64,000 nucleotides of DNA, from positions 81,228 through 145,227 of the forward strand of contig NZ_JADYTL010000007.1 in assembly GCF_021531055.1 (NCBI RefSeq). The letters run 5' to 3'. Below, in pieces: positions 36,431 to 45,777 of this stretch (position 1 is the stretch's first letter; every line of letters begins with the position of its first letter). This stretch comes from Collinsella tanakaei. GTDB taxonomy: Bacteria; Actinomycetota; Coriobacteriia; Coriobacteriales; Coriobacteriaceae. Under the pieces are notes generated by a model. It did no database searches. It saw nothing but the letters and a program-made list of their open reading frames with translations, and was not told where the DNA came from. The position numbers were made by a program, and so were the translations under genes.

Positions 36431-37294
36431 ATGAATGACACATGTGCCGGCGCCGTGGCGGAGGCTGAGTTGGCCGACGGCACAGTTGCCGAGGTTGTAG
36501 TTGAAAGAGGTCGCTCCGGGTCGCATCCGGTTATGGAGCAGCTCGCGGAGGCGGCGGCAGCAGCGGAGACCAAGCGGGAGGCAGCCGCGGTACTTACTGC
36601 GGTCAACCATACGCCCGGACTTACCGAGAGCGGCATCGCCGCGGATGTTCTGGCCGAGCTTTTGCCCGATGAGGGCGTGGTGGAACTGCCGCGGCTTTCG
36701 CATATTTCGGGCAGCTTGGGCTATCGGTTTGTAAAACGCGCGTTCGATGTCTGCTCGTGCGGCGTGGCGCTGGTGCTCTTGGCGATTCCCATGGCGGTGA
36801 TCGCTCTCAAGATTAAGCAGGAGTCACCCGGTCCTGTAATCTACGCGCAGCGCCGCGTCGGCCTGAACGGTAAGGTGTTCAACCTCTACAAGTTCCGTTC
36901 GATGTATCAGGATGCCGAGGTCGCCGGTGCTCGCTGGGCGCAAGATGGCGATCCGCGCGTGACGCCGTTCGGCAAGTTCCTGCGCAATAAGCGCTTGGAC
37001 GAGATTCCTCAGTTTTGGAATGTGGTCAAAGGCGACATGTCGCTCATTGGCCCGCGTCCCGAGCGTCCAGCGTTTCACGAGGTATTCTGCGAGCGCATTC
37101 GCGGCTGGGAGCAGCGCGTTGTGGTAAAGCCGGGTATCACCGGTTTGGCCCAGGTTGAGGGCGGCTACGACTTGCTTCCGAAAGAGAAGGCGAAGATCGA
37201 CATCCTGTACATCGAGCACCGGAATGCCCATATGGATTGGGGGATCATCTGGCGCACGATCCGCACCATGATCAGCGGGGAGGGTGCACGGTGA
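36431..37294 (+). CDS. Bacterial sugar transferase (initiating glycosyl-1-phosphate transferase)
   Basis: 287 aa. It starts polysaccharide repeat-unit synthesis by moving a sugar-1-phosphate onto undecaprenyl phosphate. The N-terminal 95 residues are polar and not conserved. One membrane segment (SCGVALVLLAIPMAVIAL) follows, then the catalytic domain: PGPVIYAQRRVGLNGK, FNLYKFRSM, RLDEIPQFWNV, GDMSLIGPRPERP, and KPGITGLAQV. Only the C-terminal catalytic half of WbaP/WcaJ is present. ATG 36431 is preceded by GAAGGA. Its stop overlaps the next GTG start (GTGA). Confidence 0.93.
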   Translation: MNDTCAGAVAEAELADGTVAEVVVERGRSGSHPVMEQLAEAAAAAETKREAAAVLTAVNHTPGLTESGIAADVLAELLPDEGVVELPRLSHISGSLGYRFVKRAFDVCSCGVALVLLAIPMAVIALKIKQESPGPVIYAQRRVGLNGKVFNLYKFRSMYQDAEVAGARWAQDGDPRVTPFGKFLRNKRLDEIPQFWNVVKGDMSLIGPRPERPAFHEVFCERIRGWEQRVVVKPGITGLAQVEGGYDLLPKEKAKIDILYIEHRNAHMDWGIIWRTIRTMISGEGAR

Positions 37295-38517
37295 GGATCC
37301 TCGTTGTCTGCCAACACTATTGGCCTGAGCCCTTCAATACAGCAGATGTCTGTGAGGAGCTTGCTCGACGTGGCCACGAGGTTGAGGTTCTTACCGGATT
37401 GCCAAATACCGGCATGGAGGGTGGCGATATTCCGGAGGAATATCGCCATGGCAGCAATCGTGTGCAGCATCGAAATGGCGTAACGATTCATCGTTCATGG
37501 CTTTGGCCGAGAAAGTCTGGGGCGAAGAATCGTGTCCTGAATTATATGAGCTTCTGGGCAAGCGCCAATCGTCTTGCTAAAAAGCTCGATCGTCATTTTA
37601 ATGTTGTAATTGGCTATCAGTTCTCGCCCGTAATGCAAGTTGATCCGGGAATTACCTATGCCAAGATGACCGGGGCGCCTTTCTTGCTTTACAGCTTTGA
37701 TTTATGGCCTGAAAGTTTGAAGGCGGGAGGGTTTTCTGAATCGTCCCTACCGTTTAAATGGATAAAGAGCGTTTCTCGAAGAATCTATTCAGAGGCTGAC
37801 GTCCTTGCAGTTACTTCTCAAGGCTTTTTTGAATACTTTACGAAAGAGTTGGGGATTGAGCCAAAACGAGCTCTATATCTTCCCCAATATGCTGAAGATA
37901 TTTTTACTGATGCCAAGAGTGGCCATGATCGTATCGACGGCTTTGACCCGAACAAGATCAATTTGGTTTTCGCGGGCAACATCGGTGCTGCGCAGTCGGT
38001 GGAGACCATCATCGAGGCGGCGGGGTTGCTCCGTGATCGCAGCAATTTCATTTTCCATATAGTGGGTTCGGGCTCATCCCTGGAAAAATGCCAGCACTTG
38101 GCAGATCGGCTCAAGCTGACAAACGTTGTTTTCCATGGTCGTCGGCCTCTCAATGAGATGCCCGCGTTTTATGCCAATGCGGATGCCATGCTTGCAACGT
38201 TTGCCGATGACTCCATCCTTGCTTTCACGCTTCCGCGAAAAGTAACAACGTATCTTGCTGCGGGGAAGCCGGTTCTGGGGACGCTTGCGGGCGAGGCGCG
38301 ACGTGTGATAGAGGATGCGGGCTGCGGGTATTGCTGCAATCCCGAAGATGCGGATGGCTTGGCGGAAATATGCCTTAAATTCGAAGCCAATGAGAACCGA
38401 GATGAACTGGGAGTGAGGGCGAGGTCTTACTTCGACTCCCATTACGCGAAAGAGCTTTTCTTTGACACGCTGGAACAGACTCTGGAAGATTTGAAGGGAA
38501 CAAAACATGGCGCATAG
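37291..38517 (+). CDS. Glycosyltransferase family 4 (WbuB/WcaI-like)
   Basis: 408-aa GT-B enzyme. N-terminal VRILVVCQHYWPEPFN; C-terminal donor domain with FAGNIGAAQSVETIIEAA, HGRRPLNEMPAFYANADAML and the LPRKVTTYLAAGKPV nucleotide-sugar signature. WbuB-type enzymes transfer L-FucNAc in E. coli O26-like clusters that also carry fnlABC, which matches the CapE/F/G set here. That substrate assignment is inferred from context. It starts at GTG 37291 overlapping the previous stop and overlaps capE by 11 bp. Codon use begins to drift toward A/T inside this gene. Confidence 0.85.
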   Translation: MRILVVCQHYWPEPFNTADVCEELARRGHEVEVLTGLPNTGMEGGDIPEEYRHGSNRVQHRNGVTIHRSWLWPRKSGAKNRVLNYMSFWASANRLAKKLDRHFNVVIGYQFSPVMQVDPGITYAKMTGAPFLLYSFDLWPESLKAGGFSESSLPFKWIKSVSRRIYSEADVLAVTSQGFFEYFTKELGIEPKRALYLPQYAEDIFTDAKSGHDRIDGFDPNKINLVFAGNIGAAQSVETIIEAAGLLRDRSNFIFHIVGSGSSLEKCQHLADRLKLTNVVFHGRRPLNEMPAFYANADAMLATFADDSILAFTLPRKVTTYLAAGKPVLGTLAGEARRVIEDAGCGYCCNPEDADGLAEICLKFEANENRDELGVRARSYFDSHYAKELFFDTLEQTLEDLKGTKHGA

Positions 38518-39562
38518 CAGCTTTGCCGGCAAGACGCTGATGATCACCGGCGGAACCGGATCGTTTGGAAATACCGTGCTCAAGCATTTCCTGGAGAGCG
38601 AGGTCGGCGAGATCCGCATCTTCTCGCGCGACGAGAAGAAGCAGGACGATATGCGTCACATGTTGCAGGCACGCCATCCGGAATATGCGAGCAAGGTGCG
38701 CTTCTTTATCGGTGACGTGCGTAATGCCCAAAGTGTGCGCGACGCCATGCGTGGCGTGGATTATATCTTCCATGCTGCTGCGCTCAAGCAGGTTCCTTCA
38801 TGCGAGTTTTTCCCGATGGAAGCCGTGCGTACGAATGTCATCGGTACCGATAACGTGCTGCACGCTGCCATTGACGAGGGTGTCGAGCGCGTTGTGTGCC
38901 TCTCTACCGATAAGGCGGCCTATCCCATCAACGCCATGGGCAAGTCCAAGGCCATGATGGAATCCATCATCTACGCCAACGCGCGCAATGGTGCCGGTCG
39001 CACTACCATTTGCTGCACGCGTTACGGCAACGTGATGTGCTCTCGTGGCAGCGTTATCCCGCTGTTCATCGATCAGATTCGCGCCGGTCGCCCTGTGACG
39101 ATCACCGATCCATCCATGACGCGCTTCCTCATGAACCTCGATGAGGCGGTCGATCTGGTGGAGTTCGCGTTCCTGCACGCGAACCCGGGCGATCTGTTCA
39201 TTCAGAAGGCGCCGGCATCCACGATTGGCGACCTTGCGGAGGCGGTTCAGGAGCTCTTCGGCAAGACGGGCACCAAGGTGATTGGTACGCGTCATGGCGA
39301 GAAACTCTACGAGACCCTCATGACGCGAGAGGAGCGCCTGCGCGCCGAGGACATGGGCGAATACTTCCGCGTTCACTCCGATTCTCGCGACCTCAACTAC
39401 GACGACTTCGTTGTCGACGGCGAGGTTAAGACGCAAGCAGATGAGCCCTATACCTCCCACAACACGCGTCGTCTTAACGTTGCCGAAACGGTCGAGAAGA
39501 TCAAGACGGCGGAGTACGTCCGGCTCGCCCTCGAGGGCCGCGAGCACGAGGCGGTGCAGTGA
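38507..39562 (+). CDS. capE: UDP-GlcNAc 4,6-dehydratase/5-epimerase (CapE/FnlA)
   Basis: 351-aa SDR enzyme, first step of UDP-L-FucNAc synthesis. Cofactor motif TGGTGSFGNTVLKHFL; FHAAALKQVPSCEF and LSTDKAAYPINAMGKSKAMME cover the catalytic region, where Met-Gly-Lys replaces the usual Tyr-x3-Lys as in CapE/FlaA1 relatives. RYGNVMCSRGSVIPLF and GEKLYETL are further family marks. The next gene is CapF and its stop overlaps the CapF start (TGATG). CapG is at the far end of the operon. Confidence 0.92.
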   Translation: MAHSSFAGKTLMITGGTGSFGNTVLKHFLESEVGEIRIFSRDEKKQDDMRHMLQARHPEYASKVRFFIGDVRNAQSVRDAMRGVDYIFHAAALKQVPSCEFFPMEAVRTNVIGTDNVLHAAIDEGVERVVCLSTDKAAYPINAMGKSKAMMESIIYANARNGAGRTTICCTRYGNVMCSRGSVIPLFIDQIRAGRPVTITDPSMTRFLMNLDEAVDLVEFAFLHANPGDLFIQKAPASTIGDLAEAVQELFGKTGTKVIGTRHGEKLYETLMTREERLRAEDMGEYFRVHSDSRDLNYDDFVVDGEVKTQADEPYTSHNTRRLNVAETVEKIKTAEYVRLALEGREHEAVQ

Positions 39563-40785
39563 TGAGGGTCCTCGTCACCGGCGCCAGGGGGTTCGTGGGA
39601 CGGAACCTCTGTGAGTCCCTCAAGGCGATACGCGACGGCAAGGATCGCAGGGAGCGCTATCAGGGCCTCCTGCCCCTGACCGTCTGGGAGTGCGACGTCG
39701 ACACCCCGCGTGGGGATCTCGAGCGCTGGTGCGCGGGGGCCGACTTCGTCTTCAACCTCGCCGGGGTGAACCGCCCCGAGGACCCCGCCGACTTCATGGC
39801 CGGCAACTTCGGGTTCGCCTCGGAGCTGCTGGGCATGCTCGAGCGCGGCGGCAACCGCTGCTCCGTCATGCTCGCGAGCTCGGCGCAGGCCTCGCTCGAG
39901 GGCCGCTACGCGGGCTCCGCCTACGGCGAGTCCAAGCTGGCGGGGGAGGGGCTCTTCTTCGAGTACTCCGAGCGCACCGGCGCCCCCGTGCTCGTCTACC
40001 GGTTCCCAAACCTCTACGGCAAGTGGTGCCGACCGAGGTACAACTCCGCCGTCGCCACGTTCTGCGACGCGATAGCCAACGGCCGCCCCTACACCGTCAG
40101 CGACCCCTCCGTCGAGCTGGAGCTGCTCCACATCGACGATTTGGTCGAGGAGATGCTCTCCGCCCTGCTGGGCGAGGAGCACCGCTGCGGCTACGACGGG
40201 CTGGAGCCCGTGCCAGATCCTGCAGGGCGCTACTGCTACTGCCCCGTGACCGACCGCGCGACCCTCGGCGAGATCGTCTCCCTGCTCGAATCCTTCAAGA
40301 TGAGCCGCGACGACCTGTCCGTGCCTGACCTGACGGAGGGGTCGCTCTCCAAGAAGCTCTGGTCCACCTTCGAGAGCTACTACGGCGCGGGGTCGCTCGC
40401 GTACCCGCTGCGCGCGAACCGCGACGAGCGCGGGTCGTTCACGGAGTTCCTGCGCACGCCCGAGCGGGGGCAGGTGTCCGTGAACGTCTCCAAGCCCGGC
40501 GTGACCAAGGGCAACCACTGGCACCACACGAAGTGGGAGCGCTTTCTGGTGGTCTCCGGCGAGGCCCTCGTCCGCCTGCGCCGCGTCGGGCTCGACGAGA
40601 GCGGCGAGCCGTACCCCGTGGACGAGTACCGCGTGAGCGGAGATAACCCGATCGTGGTCGAGATGGCGCCCGGCATGACGCACAGCATCACCAACCTGTC
40701 CGCGACCGACGACCTCGTGACCGTCATGTGGGCCAACGAGCCCTTCGACCCCGAGGACCCCGACACCTTCCACGAGGAGGTATAG
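39562..40785 (+). CDS. capF: CapF-type reductase/cupin (UDP-L-FucNAc synthesis)
   Basis: 407-aa bifunctional enzyme. N-terminal SDR domain (VTGARGFVGRNLCESL, FNLAGVNRPEDP, GSAYGESKLAGEGL with YxxxK-type catalytic pair) reduces the 4-keto intermediate. The C-terminal cupin (about residues 290-407; KPGVTKGNHWHHTKWERFLVV with metal-binding His) does 3-epimerisation. Codon use here is strongly G/C-biased, more than in capE, and the change to the AT-rich cassette comes exactly at its stop codon. AGGAGG inside its last codons serves the next gene. Confidence 0.92.
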   Translation: MRVLVTGARGFVGRNLCESLKAIRDGKDRRERYQGLLPLTVWECDVDTPRGDLERWCAGADFVFNLAGVNRPEDPADFMAGNFGFASELLGMLERGGNRCSVMLASSAQASLEGRYAGSAYGESKLAGEGLFFEYSERTGAPVLVYRFPNLYGKWCRPRYNSAVATFCDAIANGRPYTVSDPSVELELLHIDDLVEEMLSALLGEEHRCGYDGLEPVPDPAGRYCYCPVTDRATLGEIVSLLESFKMSRDDLSVPDLTEGSLSKKLWSTFESYYGAGSLAYPLRANRDERGSFTEFLRTPERGQVSVNVSKPGVTKGNHWHHTKWERFLVVSGEALVRLRRVGLDESGEPYPVDEYRVSGDNPIVVEMAPGMTHSITNLSATDDLVTVMWANEPFDPEDPDTFHEEV

Positions 40786-41868
40786 GTGACCAAAAAAATC
40801 AAAGTTGCACTTATTGGTCCAGTTCCTCCTCCTGCTGGCGGGATTGCATCTTGGACTCTACGTATGCTCAGTTCGGATATTGCAGCTAAAGATATAGATT
40901 TCATTCACATTGATGAGAGTGTTTCAGCGGGAAGAGAGATTTTTGGTTTAGAAGCAAAGAGAAGCCTTCCTAAAGAGCTCGCAAGATGCCGACGTATATG
41001 GAATGACCTAGAAAATGCGATTATTAATGAGTCGGCAGAGTTAGTTCATGCCAATATTCCGGCAGCTCCCTTAAGCATGCTGCGTGAGTTGATATGTGCG
41101 ATGATTGCGAACAGGCATAATATACCGTTTGTGATACACTTTAGATGCACTGTACCGGTCTACGCCTCGAATCCGATTGCTCTATTTTTGCTTAAGAGCT
41201 TGTTGGTTCGGTCAAGTGCAGTAGTGGTGTTGAACGAAGCATCCAAAGTATTTGTTGAAAAAATGACCGATACTCCTGTATATTTGATTCCGAACTTCAT
41301 TTCTTCCGAAGAACTTGCCTTAGCTGTTAAGAGCGCTCATTCATATAATGGATCGCTCAGTAAGGTTCTGTATACAGGTGGAATTATAGAATCAAAAGGT
41401 GCATATGATATTCTAGAAATTGCTAAGGCTATGCCGGAAATCGAATTTCGGCTAGCCGGGAAAGGTGGGTTCCCAGTTGATGCCGTCATCCCTAAAAACA
41501 TTAGAATTCTTGGCCAATTAAGCAGAGAGTCAATATGCGCAGAATACAAAGAGGCCGATGCATTCATTTTTCTATCTCGATTTAGGGGAGAGGGATTTTC
41601 TAATTCACTGGCTGAGGCGATGGCCTTCGCCCTCCCTTGCATAGTATCTGATTGGGCTGCAAATGCTGATATGATCAACCCAAATGGAGGTATTGTGGTT
41701 GATTATCGCAATATTAACAGTGTTGTCCAGTCACTTAAGTATCTCAACAGCCCGAATCATAGACGTGAAATGGGCAGAGCAAACCAGAAAAAAGTCATGG
41801 AACTATATTCCGAAGATGTGGTGATGTATCAGTATCTTAAGTTATATCGGTTGTTATCAGGGAAATAA
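40786..41868 (+). CDS. Glycosyltransferase family 4
   Basis: 360-aa GT-B enzyme beginning VTKKIKVALIGPVPPPAGG. The C-terminal GT4 domain shows KVLYTGGIIESKGAYDILEIA and FIFLSRFRGEGFSNSLAEAMAFALPCIV. Acceptor and donor sugars are unknown. It starts at GTG 40786 right after the capF stop, with AGGAGG upstream. This is the first gene of the AT-rich segment; codon use changes abruptly at its start, a sign of transfer. Confidence 0.88.
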   Translation: MTKKIKVALIGPVPPPAGGIASWTLRMLSSDIAAKDIDFIHIDESVSAGREIFGLEAKRSLPKELARCRRIWNDLENAIINESAELVHANIPAAPLSMLRELICAMIANRHNIPFVIHFRCTVPVYASNPIALFLLKSLLVRSSAVVVLNEASKVFVEKMTDTPVYLIPNFISSEELALAVKSAHSYNGSLSKVLYTGGIIESKGAYDILEIAKAMPEIEFRLAGKGGFPVDAVIPKNIRILGQLSRESICAEYKEADAFIFLSRFRGEGFSNSLAEAMAFALPCIVSDWAANADMINPNGGIVVDYRNINSVVQSLKYLNSPNHRREMGRANQKKVMELYSEDVVMYQYLKLYRLLSGK

Positions 41869-41935
41869 TGACCAACCTTGTAACCAGGGTTTATTAAGTC
41901 GCTATATTCCGCTGGTGAGGGGATTTGATTCTAAT

Positions 41936-43054
41936 ATGAAAATTACTTGCCTAATCGATAGCTTGGTAAGCGGCGGCGCTCAGAGACAATTAATTAACCT
42001 TGCAAAGCTACTTAAGGACAGTGGACATGTAATTGACTTTTTAGTTTACCGCGACCACAGCTTTTTTGCCGAATTGCTGCATTCGTTTGGAATTACTGAA
42101 GTAAAGATTCAATCAACCAATAACTTGGACTTGCTTATTAAAGTTAGGAAGTATTTAAAGTCAACGAGTCCTGATGTCTTAATCTCGTTTTTGGAGACTC
42201 CTAATTTTATCGCCTGTTTCTCCTCGATGGGAAAACACAGCTGGAAGCTGATTACGAATGAGCTCAGTGCGAAGGAAGCTTCCTTTACTTCCCAAAGGGC
42301 TATGCTTTTTAAGCGCTTTGAGAAATACTCAGATGCAATAGTGTGCAATTCTAAACAGGCCTGTAAGCTTTGGAACCAGTATCTCCCACAATACAGTCAG
42401 AAAATGAGGGTAATCTACAACCCTCTTGTGATTGAAGAAAGCGCCTTGGTTGCTCCACTTTGGCACCCTAGAAGGGCTGGTAAACTCAGAATCGTAGTAA
42501 CAGCTAGTTATCAATACTTGAAAAATCCGGTTGAACTTGCGCGTGCTGTTCTTATGCTTGACGAGAGGGAGCGGTCCGTTTTGCAAATTGACTGGTATGG
42601 GAGGTCTGAAGTCGTCAAAGGAGATACTCGCGCCTTTGACGAAACTGAATCGATAGTCAGTGAATATGGAATTTCAGGATGCCTCAGATTGCACGAGGCA
42701 ATCCATGATATATACCCTGCGATTGCCTCTGCAGATATTGTTGGTCTGTTTAGCACTGTTGAAGGTTTACCCAATGCTATATGCGAGGGAATGTATTTTG
42801 GAAAGCCAATCGTGATGACCCCTATTTCAGACTTCGAGATCCTTGCAGGCCATGGAAATGGAATTATTGCTGACGGATTTGATGCCCCGGCGATTGCTTC
42901 TGCATTGAAAAAAGCGATTGCGTTATCCGATGATGAGATTATTAATATGGGTGAAAAATCTCGAGAGCTCGCGCTGTCCATGTTTGCTCCAGACATTATT
43001 TGTGAGCAGTGGAATACCTTGTTGCGAGATCTGACGGATGAAGCCTGTCAATAG
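41936..43054 (+). CDS. Glycosyltransferase family 4
   Basis: 372 aa. N-terminal MKITCLIDSLVSGGAQRQLINLA, a typical GT4 acceptor-domain start; donor domain with ADIVGLFSTVEGLPNAICEGMYFGKPIVM. Part of the AT-rich cassette. ATG 41936 with GAGGGGA about 12 bp upstream; GTG 41915 is the alternative. The 67-bp gap before it contains no feature I can name. Sugar specificity is unknown. Confidence 0.87.
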   Translation: MKITCLIDSLVSGGAQRQLINLAKLLKDSGHVIDFLVYRDHSFFAELLHSFGITEVKIQSTNNLDLLIKVRKYLKSTSPDVLISFLETPNFIACFSSMGKHSWKLITNELSAKEASFTSQRAMLFKRFEKYSDAIVCNSKQACKLWNQYLPQYSQKMRVIYNPLVIEESALVAPLWHPRRAGKLRIVVTASYQYLKNPVELARAVLMLDERERSVLQIDWYGRSEVVKGDTRAFDETESIVSEYGISGCLRLHEAIHDIYPAIASADIVGLFSTVEGLPNAICEGMYFGKPIVMTPISDFEILAGHGNGIIADGFDAPAIASALKKAIALSDDEIINMGEKSRELALSMFAPDIICEQWNTLLRDLTDEACQ

Positions 43055-43114
43055 ATGAAATATCGAAAAAAGCATATTAGACATAGTTTCAATCTTACTA
43101 TAGTTAGGTGACAA

Positions 43115-44500
43115 ATGAATAGCGTCACAGATATACAGGAACATGCTAAACAATTCCTGGTAGATGAGGTTGCGAAGGAGGCAGAGGGGCTCCGACGGCA
43201 ACGCTCAAGAAAGCTCTTGCTTGCGTCCGGTACCGCAATCGCTGCTAAAGCTCTTGCAATGCTGGCTCCTCTTATTACCATTCAAGTAACATTTAACTAC
43301 TTGGGTCAAGAGGTATACGGGTTGTGGAATACAGGCGCATCGTTCTTTGCGCTATTTGCCTATGCCGACCTTGGCTTGGGAAGCGGAGTCGCAACAGAGC
43401 TGGGCAAAGCATCGGGTAAGGAGAATTCTGTTGAGCAATGTCGCAGGATAATATCTAGTGCGTACACCGTATTAATCATTGTAGCAACTGCTATTTTAAT
43501 ATTATTCTGCATGATATATCCCCTATGCGACTGGGGCGCATTTCTAAACGCAGAAAGTGAGCGGACTTTGGCACTTGTTGGTGGAGTCGTGCTTGCTATA
43601 GTCATGCCTCGAATCTTGAGCATCCCGCTGTCTCTTGTTCAAAGAACTCAGATTGCGCTTCAAGATGGATTTAATAGCTATCTCTGGCAATGTGTTGGTA
43701 GTATTTTAAGTATCGCAGCAGTGTACGTTATTAACTGGATGGATCTTGGCTCGCTAGCCATTATTTGGGCCAACTCTATGATTAACGTATTTGTTCTACT
43801 TGCCAATACGATTTATTATTACATTTTTAGAAAACGCGCGCTTGCCCCAAGCTTCTCTTTAGTAAACTGGGAGACCATGAAGCGGCTTCTTCGTTTGGGC
43901 TTAGGTTTCTTCGCGCTCTCATTTCTTACAAATCTTGGACTTACGCTAGATAGTTATATCGTCGGGGTCTCACAAAACTTGAGCGAGGCTGCTTCCTATT
44001 CGATTCTATATAAGGTTGTCCAAGTTGTTACGGCGGTATGCACGCTGATTTCCAACAATTTGTGGGGTGCTAATGGAGAGGCGATGGCGCGAGGGGATTA
44101 CTCATGGGTTAAAACAAATACAATAAAGATGTCATTGCTGTTTTTTGTTGTGACCTTAAGTATATCGATCACGGTCTTTCTCTTTGTGAATCCAGCTGTG
44201 ACGCTATTGCTTCATAAGAATTTATCGTTTAGCCCATTTTTAGTTTCAGGTATGTGTCTCATGCAAATCATTCTAGCGACACTATCTCCACATTTTATGG
44301 TTCTAAATTCAGCTGGTTGCGTAAAGATTCAGATGGTTCTATTCGGAGCCTACACTCCATTGTCGTTTTTTTTGAAGTTAATCTTATGTCAGGTGTATGG
44401 AGCGAGCGTCGTTCCATGGGTTGGGGCGATATGTTATTTGATGATCATTGTGCCAGGCGTGCTCTTTGCAGAAAAAAGGATTCTAGCGGGAAGGGTCTAA
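43115..44500 (+). CDS. Wzx-like oligosaccharide flippase
   Basis: 461-aa polytopic protein of the MATE/MOP polysaccharide-flippase group, with about 12-14 helices. The N-terminus GTAIAAKALAMLAPLITIQVTFNYLGQEVYGLW is a common Wzx start. It moves undecaprenyl-linked repeat units across the membrane. A 30-residue charged N-terminal extension precedes the first helix. The ribosome-binding site is weak (AGGTGACAA). It is followed at once by the Wzy-like gene. Confidence 0.85.
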   Translation: MNSVTDIQEHAKQFLVDEVAKEAEGLRRQRSRKLLLASGTAIAAKALAMLAPLITIQVTFNYLGQEVYGLWNTGASFFALFAYADLGLGSGVATELGKASGKENSVEQCRRIISSAYTVLIIVATAILILFCMIYPLCDWGAFLNAESERTLALVGGVVLAIVMPRILSIPLSLVQRTQIALQDGFNSYLWQCVGSILSIAAVYVINWMDLGSLAIIWANSMINVFVLLANTIYYYIFRKRALAPSFSLVNWETMKRLLRLGLGFFALSFLTNLGLTLDSYIVGVSQNLSEAASYSILYKVVQVVTAVCTLISNNLWGANGEAMARGDYSWVKTNTIKMSLLFFVVTLSISITVFLFVNPAVTLLLHKNLSFSPFLVSGMCLMQIILATLSPHFMVLNSAGCVKIQMVLFGAYTPLSFFLKLILCQVYGASVVPWVGAICYLMIIVPGVLFAEKRILAGRV

Positions 44501-44502
44501 GG

Positions 44503-45777
44503 ATGACCGAGACTCCCGAAATTATTCAAAGGCTTGCACCCAGAAGCAACATTATTGTTGGTCTGCGTCTTAGAGACATTGGGTTTCTTCTAGGAATCTT
44601 AATGATAGTGGTGTCTCAACTATTACGATACCAAGCAGCACCTTGGACTCCAATATTGACAGCAAATGATGGGATACAGCAGCTTGGAATTTCAACAACG
44701 TTAACCGCAGGGCTGTCATTTTGCGCCTCTATCATCATGTTGATCGCGTCCCTCAGTGCCTTCTCGGCTAACAGGGATAGAATCCCACAGCCTCTCTCAT
44801 GGTCCGTCTTTGCCTGTCTTGCTTTAGCTGCGCTCTGGATTATTGTTTCTGCAATAAATGACGGGATGTCGGATTTAGTTTATAAAACAGGAACGCCCCT
44901 CGTATTGGTGTCCGTTGCCATGGTCTTTTGCGGCTTTGATAATCATTTAATATCTATTATATATCGCTTATGTCCGTTTGGTGCAGCATTCTTTGCGGCC
45001 CTTGCGGGGATAAGCTTTATTCAGGCGTATATGACATATGGATGGACAGTTTTTGGAAGCTCTTCCACTTTTGTATATTTTATTGCTTCATTTTGGCTAT
45101 CAAGCTTAGTGATATGTAGATCAATTATTGAAGGAAAGAGAGTATTTTTCGTATACATTCTTCTTGGGATTCTTTTATTGGAAGCGGTTTTGCTTCATTC
45201 GCGAAGCTGGGTGATACAAGTCTTTTTATTGTTGCTGGGATATACCTTCCTATCTTCTTCGGATCCATTGTTGAAACGAGTATTCAAGGTTGCATTATTA
45301 GCAACGATATTGTTCGTAGCCTATAGGGTACTCGTTTCTCAGTTTGATGATTTCCTAATTGCATTTCTAGATAAGCTAGGCTCAGATACGAGATCCGAGC
45401 AATATAGAATTGTATTTTCACAGATTACTCCTCGTATTTGGCTGCTAGGTGGTGGTTTAAACGCTACCTATCGATTTGGATCTGTTATGACCGGAAGCAT
45501 TGATAATCAGTATCTATATCTCGCCTACCATTGGGGAATATTTACCGTCATATCATATGTTTTCCCTTTGTTATATGCCGTTCTCAGCGGGTTGCGAAAT
45601 ATCGATGATATCGAGGTGAGAACGAATACATTCGTTTTAATACTATGGATGTGCGCTCTTGGCGGCCTGTCAGTGTACAACGTGCTTTCGATAAATATTC
45701 CAACCCTAATCCTTCCAATGATAGGGGGATTTGTAGTAAACCGAATACATATTATTGGCCAGGTGATTCAACAGTGA
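44503..45777 (+). CDS. Wzy-like polysaccharide polymerase
   Basis: 424-aa membrane protein with about 11-12 helices and a large loop near LDKLGSDTRSEQYRIVF, followed by LGGGLNATYRFGS. This is the arrangement of O-antigen polymerases/ligases (periplasmic-side Arg/His loop, then DNQYLYLAYHWG). It joins repeat units after flipping. The start ATG is 3 bp after the flippase stop. Wzy proteins are poorly conserved; the assignment relies on topology and context. Confidence 0.72.
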   Translation: MTETPEIIQRLAPRSNIIVGLRLRDIGFLLGILMIVVSQLLRYQAAPWTPILTANDGIQQLGISTTLTAGLSFCASIIMLIASLSAFSANRDRIPQPLSWSVFACLALAALWIIVSAINDGMSDLVYKTGTPLVLVSVAMVFCGFDNHLISIIYRLCPFGAAFFAALAGISFIQAYMTYGWTVFGSSSTFVYFIASFWLSSLVICRSIIEGKRVFFVYILLGILLLEAVLLHSRSWVIQVFLLLLGYTFLSSSDPLLKRVFKVALLATILFVAYRVLVSQFDDFLIAFLDKLGSDTRSEQYRIVFSQITPRIWLLGGGLNATYRFGSVMTGSIDNQYLYLAYHWGIFTVISYVFPLLYAVLSGLRNIDDIEVRTNTFVLILWMCALGGLSVYNVLSINIPTLILPMIGGFVVNRIHIIGQVIQQ